A stretch of DNA of 13,739 bases from contig JAUXBK010000041.1 of assembly GCA_030619405.1 (NCBI GenBank), positions 1 to 13,739 of the forward strand, in the 5' to 3' direction. A program made the position numbers and the translations under genes. Below the pieces are notes generated by a model. The model had not been told where the DNA came from and ran no database searches. It was given only the letters and a program-made list of their open reading frames with translations. The stretch is from Sedimenticola sp. (lineage in GTDB: Bacteria; Pseudomonadota; Gammaproteobacteria; Chromatiales; Chromatiaceae). Below, in pieces: positions 6,610-13,739 of this stretch. The stretch's first letter is position 1, and every line of letters begins with the position of its first letter.

Positions 6610-7302
6610 ATGACCATTAAGATCGAAAAGAAAATCGTTGACTACGCCGTTGCCCGGGACGAAGAGGAGAAGCACCCCGCCCCGCAGGAGGCTTCAGAGA
6701 ACAATATCGTCCACATGCACGAGCGGGTGGCGCGGCCGGAGATGCTGTTCGGCTCCACCTACAAGATCAAGACGCCCCTGTCTGAGCATGCACTCTACGT
6801 CACCATCAACGACATTATCCTCAACCCGGGCACACCCCATGAGGTGCGGCGTCCATTCGAGGTGTTCATCAACTCCAAGAACATGGACCACTTCCAATGG
6901 ATCGTCGCCCTGACCCGGATCATCTCCGCCGTCTTCCGCAAGGGGGGTGACGTCACCTTCCTGGTGGAGGAGCTGCGTTCGGTGTTCGACCCCAGCGGTG
7001 GCTACTTCAAGAAAGGGGGCAAGTTCATGCCCTCCCTGGTGGCCGAGATCGGTGATGTGATCCACAGCCATCTGGTCATGATCGGCATGCTCCAGGCGGA
7101 TGGGCCCGATGAACACCAGCGGAAGCTGATCGAGGAGAAGCGGAAACAGTACCAGGAGTCCCGGGGCAACGTCTCCGTGCCTCAGGAGAACGGTGACTTC
7201 CCGGAAGGCGCCCAATTGTGTTCGAAATGCAACACCAAGGCGATGATCCAGATGGACGGCTGCATGACCTGTCTCAACTGCGGGGATTCCAAGTGCGGTT
7301 GA
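6610..7302 (+). CDS. NrdJb, C-terminal subunit of class II ribonucleotide reductase
   Basis: 230-aa partner of NrdJa, corresponding to the C-terminal part of single-chain NrdJ enzymes (TSCPD-type domain plus zinc ribbon). Residues ~45-165 form the conserved domain (EMLFGSTYKIKTPLSEHALY, FEVFINSKN, FLVEELRSVFDPSGG). The tail has Cys204-x2-Cys207 and Cys218-x2-Cys221, a zinc-ribbon pattern, and a last pair Cys224-x4-Cys229 of the kind that passes electrons from thioredoxin to the active site. The ATG at 6610 gives MTIKIEKKIVDY, where family similarity starts; an in-frame ATG at 6535 would add 25 residues encoded by repeat DNA. Its ribosome site is weak. It lies 146 bp after nrdJa on the same strand and is probably co-transcribed; a hairpin and a MITE-end fragment occupy the spacer. 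Confidence 0.92.
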   Translation: MTIKIEKKIVDYAVARDEEEKHPAPQEASENNIVHMHERVARPEMLFGSTYKIKTPLSEHALYVTINDIILNPGTPHEVRRPFEVFINSKNMDHFQWIVALTRIISAVFRKGGDVTFLVEELRSVFDPSGGYFKKGGKFMPSLVAEIGDVIHSHLVMIGMLQADGPDEHQRKLIEEKRKQYQESRGNVSVPQENGDFPEGAQLCSKCNTKAMIQMDGCMTCLNCGDSKCG

Positions 7303-7380
7303 ATGTCTATTTACGATCCCCTGAACTGTCACAGCAGCACATATACAACTCCCGGAATCTCTCTTGCCCCGGGGATCCGA

Positions 7381-8346
7381 CTATCGCAACCGAGTCTCTT
7401 CGTTTATCCCCAGAATGGCGGCCATGGTGCTGGCCACCCCAGCGCCGACGCGCTTGGCCAGCCGCTCGAAGACGTCTTCCTTGGGCGTGAAGTCGACGAT
7501 ATCCTCCGCCTCGATGATCTCCCGAGCCACATAACTGGCACTGCCAGTGGCGTCCGTGAGTCCCCTATTGATACTTTCCTCGCCAGTCCAGAACAGGCCG
7601 CTGAAGGTCTCCTCCGTCTCTTTCAGGCGCTCTCCCCTGCCCTTTCTGACCACCTGGATGAACTGTTGATGAATATCACCCAACAGGCCCTGAATATGGT
7701 TCCGGTCATACTCTTTGAAGAGTGAGAAGGGGTCCATTGCCGCCTTGTGCTTTCCGGAAGTCAGCAGGCGCCGCTCCACCCCCAGCTTCTCCATTCCCTC
7801 GACGAAGCCGAAACTGCTCATCAACACCCCGATGGAGCCGATGATGCTGGCCTTGTCCACATAGATCTTATCTGCCGCCACCGCGATGTAATAGCCGCCG
7901 GAAGCGCAGATATCCGTGACCACCGCGTACACCGGGATGTCCGGGTATTTCTCCTTCAACCGGTAGATCTCGTCGTTGATATAGCCGGCCTGAACCGGAC
8001 TGCCCCCCGGGCTGTTGATGCGCAGCACCACCCCCTTGGTGTGCTTGTCTTCGAATGCATCCCTCAAGCCGGTAACGATATTGTCCGCGCTCGCTTCCGC
8101 ATCGGCGGCAATCACCCCCTTGATCTCGACCAGCGCCGTGTGTTTACTGCCAGGCCTGATCGAGGCACCGGAAAACTGATCCGGAAACCATAGCACCAGT
8201 AGCACGGTGAGATAGATAAACGTCAGGAATTTGAAGAAAATGCCCCAGCGGCGATGGCGGCGCTTCTCGTTGACGGCGGCGGTCGCCAGCCTGTGGACCA
8301 GTTCCCGCTCCCAGTTCTCCCCTTTTCCTTCATTAGACTTCGACAT
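7381..8346 (-). CDS. sppA: Short SppA-type signal peptide peptidase (S49 family)
   Basis: 321-aa membrane-anchored serine protease of the single-domain SppA type, which degrades remnant signal peptides or membrane peptides. A basic N-terminus (NEKRRHRRW) precedes one membrane segment (residues ~34-54, GIFFKFLTFIYLTVLLVLWF), giving a cytoplasm-in, catalytic-domain-out topology. Conserved features: VEIKGVI (73-79), GVVLRINSPGGSP (105-117), ICASGGYYIA (146-155) with nucleophile Ser149, IIGSIGV (168-174), and TSGKHKAAMDPF (196-207), where Lys201 (or Lys199) is the likely general base. The ATG at 8346 has AGAGAAC upstream; an upstream start at 8412 would overlap the HAD gene and lacks family similarity. 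It is last in the rluC-HAD-sppA operon, 14 bp after the HAD stop, and converges on nrdJb with a 78-bp gap lacking a clear terminator. Confidence 0.92.
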   Translation of the reverse strand: MSKSNEGKGENWERELVHRLATAAVNEKRRHRRWGIFFKFLTFIYLTVLLVLWFPDQFSGASIRPGSKHTALVEIKGVIAADAEASADNIVTGLRDAFEDKHTKGVVLRINSPGGSPVQAGYINDEIYRLKEKYPDIPVYAVVTDICASGGYYIAVAADKIYVDKASIIGSIGVLMSSFGFVEGMEKLGVERRLLTSGKHKAAMDPFSLFKEYDRNHIQGLLGDIHQQFIQVVRKGRGERLKETEETFSGLFWTGEESINRGLTDATGSASYVAREIIEAEDIVDFTPKEDVFERLAKRVGAGVASTMAAILGINEETRLR

Positions 8347-8360
8347 TTGTTCTCTGTTCT

Positions 8361-9014
8361 CTAGTTGTTTCGATCCAGCCATTCCGGCAGCTCTGAAATG
8401 GCATCCAGACATCCCAGGGGGGTATGCTTCATCAGGCGCTCTACACTGTGCACCCCATAGCTTACCGCCAGCCGATGAGTACCCGCGCTTCTGGCCATCT
8501 GCAGATCGTACTCAGTATCACCGATCATCAGGGTATCGGCAGCATCCACCCCGAGTTCATCCAGAATTTGCAGCAACATGTCCGGATGGGGCTTGGAAAA
8601 GGTCTCGTCGGCACAGCGTGTGGTATGGAACAGGGGAGCCAGACCGGTCTCCAGCAGGACCTTGTCCAGCCCCTGTCGACCCTTGCCGGTGGCGACCGCC
8701 AGCAGATACCCCTGGTCGGCCAACCCCTGCAACACCTCTGCCGCCCCGCAAAAGAGCTCGGAAGGCGTCTGGTCGGCGTGCAGGAAGTGATGCCGGTAGC
8801 GATCGATAACCAGCCCCACCAGGGTCTCATCCGACCCGGGAAACAGGGTGAGCACCGCCTCCTTGAGACCCAGTCCAATGATATTCCGGATCGACTCGTC
8901 GGCCGGTCTATCCAATCCGAGATCCGCAGCTGCACACCGAACACAGGAGACAATGCGTGCCTCGGAGTCCATCAGGGTCCCGTCCCAATCGAACACGAGG
9001 AGTTTAACCTGCAT
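8361..9014 (-). CDS. HAD-superfamily hydrolase, phosphoglycolate phosphatase-like
   Basis: 217-aa HAD-IA phosphatase. All four motifs are present: DWDGT (residues 9-13) with nucleophile Asp9 and acid/base Asp11; VATGKGR (107-113) with Thr109; the lysine of SKPHPD (140-145), Lys141; and MIGDTEYD (163-170) with the metal-binding acids Asp166 and Asp170. A helical cap lies between motif I and II (residues ~18-85). The substrate cannot be set from the sequence; Gph-like members act on phosphoglycolate, but this lineage sits next to rluC in many gammaproteobacteria and is usually annotated only as a HAD-IA hydrolase. It starts 4 bp after the rluC stop and ends 14 bp before the sppA start, so translational coupling with rluC is likely. 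Confidence 0.9.
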   Translation of the reverse strand: MQVKLLVFDWDGTLMDSEARIVSCVRCAAADLGLDRPADESIRNIIGLGLKEAVLTLFPGSDETLVGLVIDRYRHHFLHADQTPSELFCGAAEVLQGLADQGYLLAVATGKGRQGLDKVLLETGLAPLFHTTRCADETFSKPHPDMLLQILDELGVDAADTLMIGDTEYDLQMARSAGTHRLAVSYGVHSVERLMKHTPLGCLDAISELPEWLDRNN

Positions 9015-9018
9015 AATC

Positions 9019-9966
9019 TTATCTCCGTAACCGGGCCAGCAGTGACTCCAATGGCTGCTCCAGCGGGGCTTGGATCTTCAGCTCCTTCTCGTCAGGCAAC
9101 CGGAAGCGGAGGGATTCGGCATGCAGAAACAGCCGTTTGAGGCCCAGGGCGCGAAACTCGCGGTTGGCATCTTCATCGCCGTATTTCGCATCCCCCAGGA
9201 TCGGTGTTCCCTGGTGGGTCGCATGGACCCGGATCTGGTGGGTCCGGCCGGTCACGGGTCTGGCCTCCACCAGCATGCTCCCCTGGAATCGCTCCCGAAC
9301 CCGAAACCGGGTGACCGCTTCTTTACCATCCGGATGAATCCGAACCACCCGTTCGCCCCCTCGCAGGGTGTTTTTCTGCAATGCCGCCTTTACTTCCACC
9401 CGCTCCTGCTGCCAGGTTCCTTCCAACAGGGCCAGATAACGTTTGTCCACCCCGGTACCGCGCAGCATCTCATGCAGGTCACGCAGTACACTGCGGCGTT
9501 TGGCGATGAGCAGGCAGCCGGATGTCTCACGATCCAAACGGTGAACCAGCTCCAGATAACGCTCACCGGGACGCATCGCCCGGAAGGCCTCGATGACACC
9601 ATATTTCAGACCACTGCCCCCATGCACCGCGATACCCGATGGCTTGTTCAGGACCAGGAGACGTCTGTCTTCATAAAGGATGGCCTGCTCCAGGCGCTCC
9701 AGCAGTCTGGAATCGGGTGTAGTATGAACCCGCTCAGCCACCCGTACCGGGGGCACCCTGACCAGGTCTCCCGCCCGAAGCCGGTAACCGGCCTGTATCC
9801 GGCCCTTGTTCACCCTGACCTCGCCCCGCCGCACAATCCGGTAGACGTAGCTCCTGGGAACCCCCTTCAACAGCGCGAGCAGGAAATTATCGATTCGCTG
9901 GCCCTCATATCCCGGCTCGATGCGCACATTGCGTACGGTTGGCTTTTTCTGTTGGGATTCAGACAT
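9019..9966 (-). CDS. rluC: 23S rRNA pseudouridine(955/2504/2580) synthase RluC
   Basis: 315-aa pseudouridine synthase of the RluA/RluC family. An N-terminal S4 RNA-binding domain (about 16-75: EGQRIDNFLLALLKGVPRSY then RRGEVRVNKGR) precedes the catalytic domain. The motif LVHRLDRETSG (140-150) carries catalytic Asp145, one position from E. coli RluC Asp144, and GRTHQIRVH (240-248) forms the active-site wall. In E. coli, RluC modifies U955, U2504 and U2580 of 23S rRNA; its place beside rne and a HAD gene supports RluC over RluD. The ATG has TAGG a few bases upstream. First gene of the minus-strand operon and divergent from rne, with a 684-bp gap between them. Confidence 0.94.
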   Translation of the reverse strand: MSESQQKKPTVRNVRIEPGYEGQRIDNFLLALLKGVPRSYVYRIVRRGEVRVNKGRIQAGYRLRAGDLVRVPPVRVAERVHTTPDSRLLERLEQAILYEDRRLLVLNKPSGIAVHGGSGLKYGVIEAFRAMRPGERYLELVHRLDRETSGCLLIAKRRSVLRDLHEMLRGTGVDKRYLALLEGTWQQERVEVKAALQKNTLRGGERVVRIHPDGKEAVTRFRVRERFQGSMLVEARPVTGRTHQIRVHATHQGTPILGDAKYGDEDANREFRALGLKRLFLHAESLRFRLPDEKELKIQAPLEQPLESLLARLRR

Positions 9967-10003
9967 CGGACCTATGATAGCAGCTTACAGCAATTCTAAA
10001 TGT

Positions 10004-10095
10004 GGAAAAAAATCACACGAAGCGCACGAAGAACACGACGAAACATTTAAAAACAAGAATTCTTCGTGCTCTTCGTGTCCTTCGTGGTAAAAACC
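10004..10095. repeat. Inverted array of 'TTCGTG' repeats upstream of rluC
   Basis: CACGAAGCGCACGAAGAACA (from 10016) faces CTTCGTGCTCTTCGTGTCC (10062-10080) as an imperfect inverted repeat of about 40 bp arms, each built of 8-11 base CACGAAG/CTTCGTG units, with flanking A-runs outside. This text is a well-known dispersed intergenic repeat in proteobacteria that often produces spurious ORFs with 'HEGHEEHEE'. It does not look like a gene. It could act as a transcription barrier between the divergent rluC and rne genes. Confidence 0.75.
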
Positions 10096-10155
10096 TTGAT
10101 TAGATGTTTGCACTCTGCTGCCACATTGAGAATTGCTGACCAGCTTCAGACATGT

Positions 10156-10184
10156 TTGATGCCATGGAACAAGAGCGCTATACT
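10156..10184 (+). promoter_or_regulatory. Candidate sigma70 promoter of rne
   Basis: TTGATG (10156-10161), 17 bases, TATACT (10179-10184): four and five of six consensus bases at ideal spacing. Initiation near 10191 would give a leader of about 460 bases, in line with the long rne leader of E. coli. A second weak site with TTGACA at 10509-10514 lacks a good -10. Confidence 0.55.
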
Positions 10185-10190
10185 CCTGCA

Positions 10191-10650
10191 TTGGTGAAAG
10201 TTGCGCGCTGTCAGTCAGTTACTGACGGGTTGTACTCATCCAGAGACTGTTTTCAAGGGCACCGGCCCGGCCGGTGCCGTCTGATGTCACGGCATAACCC
10301 GCCCCGAATCGCCATGGGCCGATCGCCCACCAGGCCGGGAGCCGGTCTCCTGACATACAGAGAAAAAGGTGTTTATCGCGGATGCGCGGTGAACTCGCAT
10401 AATTAGAACGCACGCCAGCATCGACACTGTCCGGCTGCAATCCTGAAACCGGGGCGGCAAACGAAAGCCTGCACTGATGAGAGGGCAACCCCTCTCTGCC
10501 CGGGATTATTGACAGAAGCCCGGCGGGTCAGGAATACAACCGATCCTTCGACCTGTCAGGACAGGCGTTCAGGTCGGCCGGCCATGGGGTGATCGCTGTT
10601 GCGAAAGCCCGGGCCATGTGTCGCGGTGTGCTCAAGGACAATAAACAGAT
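10191..10650 (+). promoter_or_regulatory. Long structured rne 5' leader
   Basis: No convincing gene lies between the promoter candidate and the rne ATG. The stretch holds several hairpins: 10210-10226 (6-bp stem, GTCAGT/ACTGAC), 10258-10278 (9-bp stem GGCACCGGC, CCG loop, GCCGGTGCC), and 10479-10496 (7-bp stem GAGAGGG/CCCTCTC). None is followed by a T-run. E. coli RNase E limits its own level by cutting its long leader, so an equivalent feedback role is a reasonable inference; homology to the enterobacterial rne leader motif cannot be judged by eye. Confidence 0.5.
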
Positions 10651-13626
10651 ATGAAACGTATGCTGATCAATGCAACTCAGCCGGAAGAGTTGCGCGTGGC
10701 CATTGTGGACGGCCAGAAACTTTTCAACCTCGATATAGAAACTCTCGGCCGGGAACAGAAAAAAGCCAACGTATACAAAGGCAAGGTTACCCGGGTCGAA
10801 CCCAGTCTGGAGGCCGCATTCATCGATTACGGCGCCAACCGCCACGGGTTCCTTCCCCTGAAAGAGATATCCCGCAGTTACTTCTCGGAAAAATCCCTCG
10901 AAGCTGGTGGCCGGGTCAGCATCCGGGATGCCATCTCGGAGGGCCAGGAGCTGGTGGTCCAGGTGGAAAAAGAGGAGCGTGGCAACAAGGGGGCGGCACT
11001 CACCACATTCATCTCCCTGGCGGGACGTTACCTGGTGCTGATGCCCAATAATCCCCGGGCCGGTGGGGTCTCACGCCGCATCGAAGGACAGAACAGAAAC
11101 GAACTGCGGGAGGCAATGAGTAACCTGGCCATCCCGGAAGGCATGGGCCTGATCGTCCGGACAGCCGGTGTCGGCAAGAATGTCGAAGAGCTGCAGTGGG
11201 ACCTGAATTACCTGTTGCAGCTCTGGCGCGCCATCGAGTCCTCCGCCAAGGAGAAGAAGGCGCCGTTCCTGATCTTCCAGGAGAGCAACGTCATCATCCG
11301 TTCCATGCGCGACTACCTGCGTGCCGATATCGGTGAGATCGTGATCGATCACCCAGCGGTGTTCAAGGAGGCATGCGAATTCATCGAACAGGTGATGCCC
11401 AAGTACCTGCGCAAGATCCGCCTGTATGAGGACGACACCTCCCTGTTCAGCCGATTTCAGATCGAAAGCCAGATCGAATCGGCGTTTCAGCGTGAAGTCA
11501 GGCTGCCATCGGGTGGCGCCATCGTGATCGACCACACGGAAGCCCTCACGTCGGTGGATATCAACTCGGCCCGTTCCACCAAAGGCGCCGACATCGAAGA
11601 GACGGCGCTCAACACCAACCTGGAAGCAGCGGATGAGATCGCCCGGCAGTTACGCCTGCGGGACATGGGTGGCCTGTTCGTCATCGACTTTATCGACATG
11701 ACCCCGGCGCGAAACCAGCGAGAGGTGGAGAATCGCCTGAAAGAGGCGTTGAAACAGGATCGCGCCCGAGTCCAGGTCGGACGGATCTCCCGTTTCGGTT
11801 TGCTCGAGATGTCGCGTCAGCGGCTTCGCCCCTCGCTTGGGGAATCCAGCCAGAACGTCTGCCCCCGTTGCAGCGGGCACGGCTTCATCCGCGGCGTCGA
11901 ATCCCTGGGCCTGTCGGTGCTTCGGATCATCGAAGAGTACGCCATGAAGGAGAGCACTTCCCGCATCGTCGCCCAGTTACCGGTCGATGTTGCCACCTTC
12001 CTGCTCAACGAAAAACGCCAGTCGATTCACGACATCGAGCGGCACCACTCGCTGGATGTGGTACTGATACCCAACCGCCACCTGGAGACTCCCAACTACG
12101 AAATCGAGCGGGTCCGGGCTCAGGATGTGCCGGCTGACGCGGAGAAAGACATCGCCAGTTACAAATTGGCGATCGAACCCGAAGAGAAAGGAACCGGCAT
12201 GGGAAAACCCCAGCCGGGCAGAGTGGAAGAACCGGCAGTCAGGCGTCTGGCCCGTACCACACCCGCTCCACAGCAGCCCCAGGAAAACGCGGAACCCACA
12301 GCGGCCGAAGCCGAATCAAGCTTCATAAAGCGGATATGGAAGAGCCTGTTCCACGACAAAAACGCCGAGACCGTCGCGGAACAAGCGCTACAAGAACCGG
12401 CTGCCCGAAAAGCGCCCCCCAGAAGCAGCGGAGTGAGCGGCCCCCAGGGGGCACAGAGGCAGCGCCGTTCCGGCCAAACTAGGGCCAGGCGCCCATCGCC
12501 TGGACGTGATACTGGAAAAGCAAACGCGCGTCCGGCGGCTGCCGACAGGGATTCACCCAAGCCACAGAAAGAAGAAGGCGCCCGAAAACTGGCACCCGCC
12601 AAAGGGGCTGAAACTGCACCCAGAGGGGAGTCAACCCCTGAAGAACAGACACGCAGATCTTCCGGGTCCCGCCGGGGACGCCGGGGCGGCAGTCGCAGAC
12701 GCCGGAAGCCTTCCCAGAATGACGAGGCCAGGACCGTAGAGCAACCGGAACAAAAGGCAGCGGCCACCTCAGAAACGCCGGCTGCGGATGTCGGGCAGGA
12801 GCGCCCGCAGAATGAGGCCATCCGGGAAAACAAGGGACGGTCGCGCTCCGAGGGACGGGACTCGAGAAAACCCCAATCCACCCCTTCCTCCAGCGTCTCT
12901 GAAAAAACGGCACCCAGTGTGGAAAAGGTTCAACAGAAGCAACCAGAGCCCGACCGAAACACCCGCACACCGTCCCTGGAAACCGACCGGGAACAGCTAA
13001 AACGTCAGGAAGCAAAGCCGGAGACAGCCCTGGTAACGACAGAAACAAGCCCGGCAAACGACAAACCGAGGCCGGTAGAGAGTGGGGCCGGGCCCGTGGA
13101 AGCCGTAGCCAGCCCGGAAACCACCGAGCCAAAGGCGGCAAAGCCTGAAGCCCGGCCCGTCGCGATCGGAGAGGACCAAAAAAGCGGGAACCTGGAAATG
13201 GCAACGGCAGAAGCAAAACCCGCAAAGACCGAAGCGGTCTCCACGGATCAAACAGCCAAAGAGACGAAGCCAGAGCCAAAGCCGTTACCAGCCGAAGCCA
13301 GTGCAAAACCAAAAACGGTGAGGCCTGAAGAAAAACCTGCGGAGCAGGATATTATCGAAGCCGGGCCGCAAAAGGTCGAGCCCAGGAAGCGAAAAACAGG
13401 GGCCAGACCGGCAAAGAAGGCGGCGACTTCGAAACAGGCAACAACGGCGCCAAAAACAGAGCCGGTAAAGAAGAAGACAGCAGCAAAAGCCAAAACCAAA
13501 CCGGCGGCACCACCCAAAACCGAAAGAGCGGCGGAGGTAAAAACTGAAACTACGGTAAAAGCCGTCCCTGCTGGCGAGACCGTTGAAAAGTCCCCTGCAG
13601 CAGATTCGAATCCCGTCCCGGAGTAA
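10651..13626 (+). CDS. rne: Ribonuclease E
   Basis: Essential endoribonuclease of mRNA decay and rRNA/tRNA processing and scaffold of the degradosome. The catalytic half (1-~510) is strongly conserved: S1 domain (~36-120), 5' sensor region with GLIVRTAGVGK (166-176), RNase H-like and DNase I-like parts, SVDINSAR with Asp303, VIDFIDM with Asp346, and the zinc-link CPRC (Cys404, Cys407), all numbered as in E. coli. The C-terminal half (~511-991) is disordered: SFIKRIWKSLF (557-567) is an amphipathic helix like the membrane-anchoring segment A, an Arg-rich RNA-binding stretch runs ~600-686 (RRGRRGGSRRRRK), then a long Lys/Ala/Pro/Glu-rich tail. Total 991 aa, near E. coli's 1061. AAGGA (10634-10638) is the ribosome site, 12 bases upstream. 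Divergent from rluC. Confidence 0.97.
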   Translation: MKRMLINATQPEELRVAIVDGQKLFNLDIETLGREQKKANVYKGKVTRVEPSLEAAFIDYGANRHGFLPLKEISRSYFSEKSLEAGGRVSIRDAISEGQELVVQVEKEERGNKGAALTTFISLAGRYLVLMPNNPRAGGVSRRIEGQNRNELREAMSNLAIPEGMGLIVRTAGVGKNVEELQWDLNYLLQLWRAIESSAKEKKAPFLIFQESNVIIRSMRDYLRADIGEIVIDHPAVFKEACEFIEQVMPKYLRKIRLYEDDTSLFSRFQIESQIESAFQREVRLPSGGAIVIDHTEALTSVDINSARSTKGADIEETALNTNLEAADEIARQLRLRDMGGLFVIDFIDMTPARNQREVENRLKEALKQDRARVQVGRISRFGLLEMSRQRLRPSLGESSQNVCPRCSGHGFIRGVESLGLSVLRIIEEYAMKESTSRIVAQLPVDVATFLLNEKRQSIHDIERHHSLDVVLIPNRHLETPNYEIERVRAQDVPADAEKDIASYKLAIEPEEKGTGMGKPQPGRVEEPAVRRLARTTPAPQQPQENAEPTAAEAESSFIKRIWKSLFHDKNAETVAEQALQEPAARKAPPRSSGVSGPQGAQRQRRSGQTRARRPSPGRDTGKANARPAAADRDSPKPQKEEGARKLAPAKGAETAPRGESTPEEQTRRSSGSRRGRRGGSRRRRKPSQNDEARTVEQPEQKAAATSETPAADVGQERPQNEAIRENKGRSRSEGRDSRKPQSTPSSSVSEKTAPSVEKVQQKQPEPDRNTRTPSLETDREQLKRQEAKPETALVTTETSPANDKPRPVESGAGPVEAVASPETTEPKAAKPEARPVAIGEDQKSGNLEMATAEAKPAKTEAVSTDQTAKETKPEPKPLPAEASAKPKTVRPEEKPAEQDIIEAGPQKVEPRKRKTGARPAKKAATSKQATTAPKTEPVKKKTAAKAKTKPAAPPKTERAAEVKTETTVKAVPAGETVEKSPAADSNPVPE

Positions 13627-13672
13627 GGGGCTTGGAAAAGATTAAATTACGCGCCTTGCTTGTCTATGGCTC

Positions 13673-13738
13673 CGTCTTCGGTGTTGCGCCAAGGGTTACA
13701 TACAACGAGTATGCGCCCCTTGGCGCGCCTTGAAGACG
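13673..13738. repeat. Inverted repeat downstream of rne
   Basis: Two nested stems: CGTCTTC (13673-13679) with GAAGACG (13732-13738), and GCGCCAAGGG (13686-13695) with CCCTTGGCGC (13717-13726), with a loop of about 21 bases. It lies 47 bp after the rne stop. GCGCCTTG also occurs as a direct repeat at 13651-13658 and 13724-13731. No T-run follows within the window, so it may be a dispersed palindrome rather than the rne terminator. Confidence 0.6.
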
Positions 13739-13739
13739 A

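Noticed and set aside
7303..7380. Shared terminator between convergent nrdJb and sppA
   Set aside because: Only a weak CCCGG/CCGGG pairing is present, with no T-run on either strand.
7381..9014. Plus-strand ORFs of 140-238 codons opposite sppA and the HAD gene
   Set aside because: They are shadow frames of strongly conserved minus-strand genes, with no family resemblance.
9985..10191. 68-codon minus ORF with HEGHEEHEE
   Set aside because: This is the standard spurious translation of the TTCGTG dispersed repeat.
10152..10406. 84-codon plus ORF in the rne leader
   Set aside because: Arg/Gly/Pro-rich composition is typical of chance ORFs in GC-rich DNA, with no ribosome site and no family resemblance.
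10440..10500. Possible c-di-GMP-like riboswitch text (GGCAAACGAAAGCCTGCAC) before rne
   Set aside because: Only a short word resembles the motif; the required paired stems and second tetraloop receptor are not visible.

Overview
This window reads as chromosomal DNA from a gammaproteobacterium. The housekeeping genes are typical of that class: RNase E whose catalytic residues fall at the E. coli positions, RluC, a YceF-type Maf protein, a short SppA, and the split class II ribonucleotide reductase NrdJa/NrdJb known from Pseudomonas. Coding DNA is GC-rich. The gaps between genes are AT-rich and crowded with palindromic repeats. That pattern would fit a Chromatiales-like or sulfur-oxidiser-like genome, but the lineage is a guess.

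Layout from left to right. Positions 1-153 hold most of a long imperfect hairpin repeat cut by the window edge. 296-910 is maf/yceF (+). 911-1260 is a repeat-filled gap with a 154-bp palindromic element and a partial copy of the first hairpin that runs up to the next start codon. 1261-1845 is a COG2236-type phosphoribosyltransferase (+) and 1919-2599 a DUF3334, CheX-like protein (+). 2600-3178 contains a 187-bp MITE-like insertion with 26-bp perfect inverted ends and an 8-bp target duplication, then two NrdR-box palindromes and a promoter candidate. 3179-6463 is nrdJa (+), interrupted by a 377-residue LAGLIDADG intein placed exactly before the radical-forming cysteine. A 15-bp hairpin follows, then nrdJb (6610-7302, +). 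On the minus strand, rluC (9966-9019), a HAD phosphatase gene (9014-8361) and sppA (8346-7381) are packed 4-14 bp apart and form an operon. 9967-10650 holds an inverted repeat, a candidate rne promoter and a long rne leader. 10651-13626 is rne (+). The window ends in another inverted repeat.

How the parts work together. nrdJa and nrdJb make the B12-dependent reductase that supplies deoxynucleotides, probably under NrdR control. rne, rluC, the HAD gene, sppA and maf are an RNA-processing and house-cleaning neighbourhood often found together in gammaproteobacteria. Here maf is on the other strand and about 6.5 kb from sppA, which suggests a rearrangement with nrdJ, the phosphoribosyltransferase and DUF3334 in between. 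The most notable items are the intein at the reductase active-site cysteine, the MITE with an intact target duplication, the widely spaced NrdR boxes, and the hairpin repeats next to start codons and inside the nrdJa-nrdJb spacer. I saw no CRISPR array, tRNA, rRNA or complete transposase gene.
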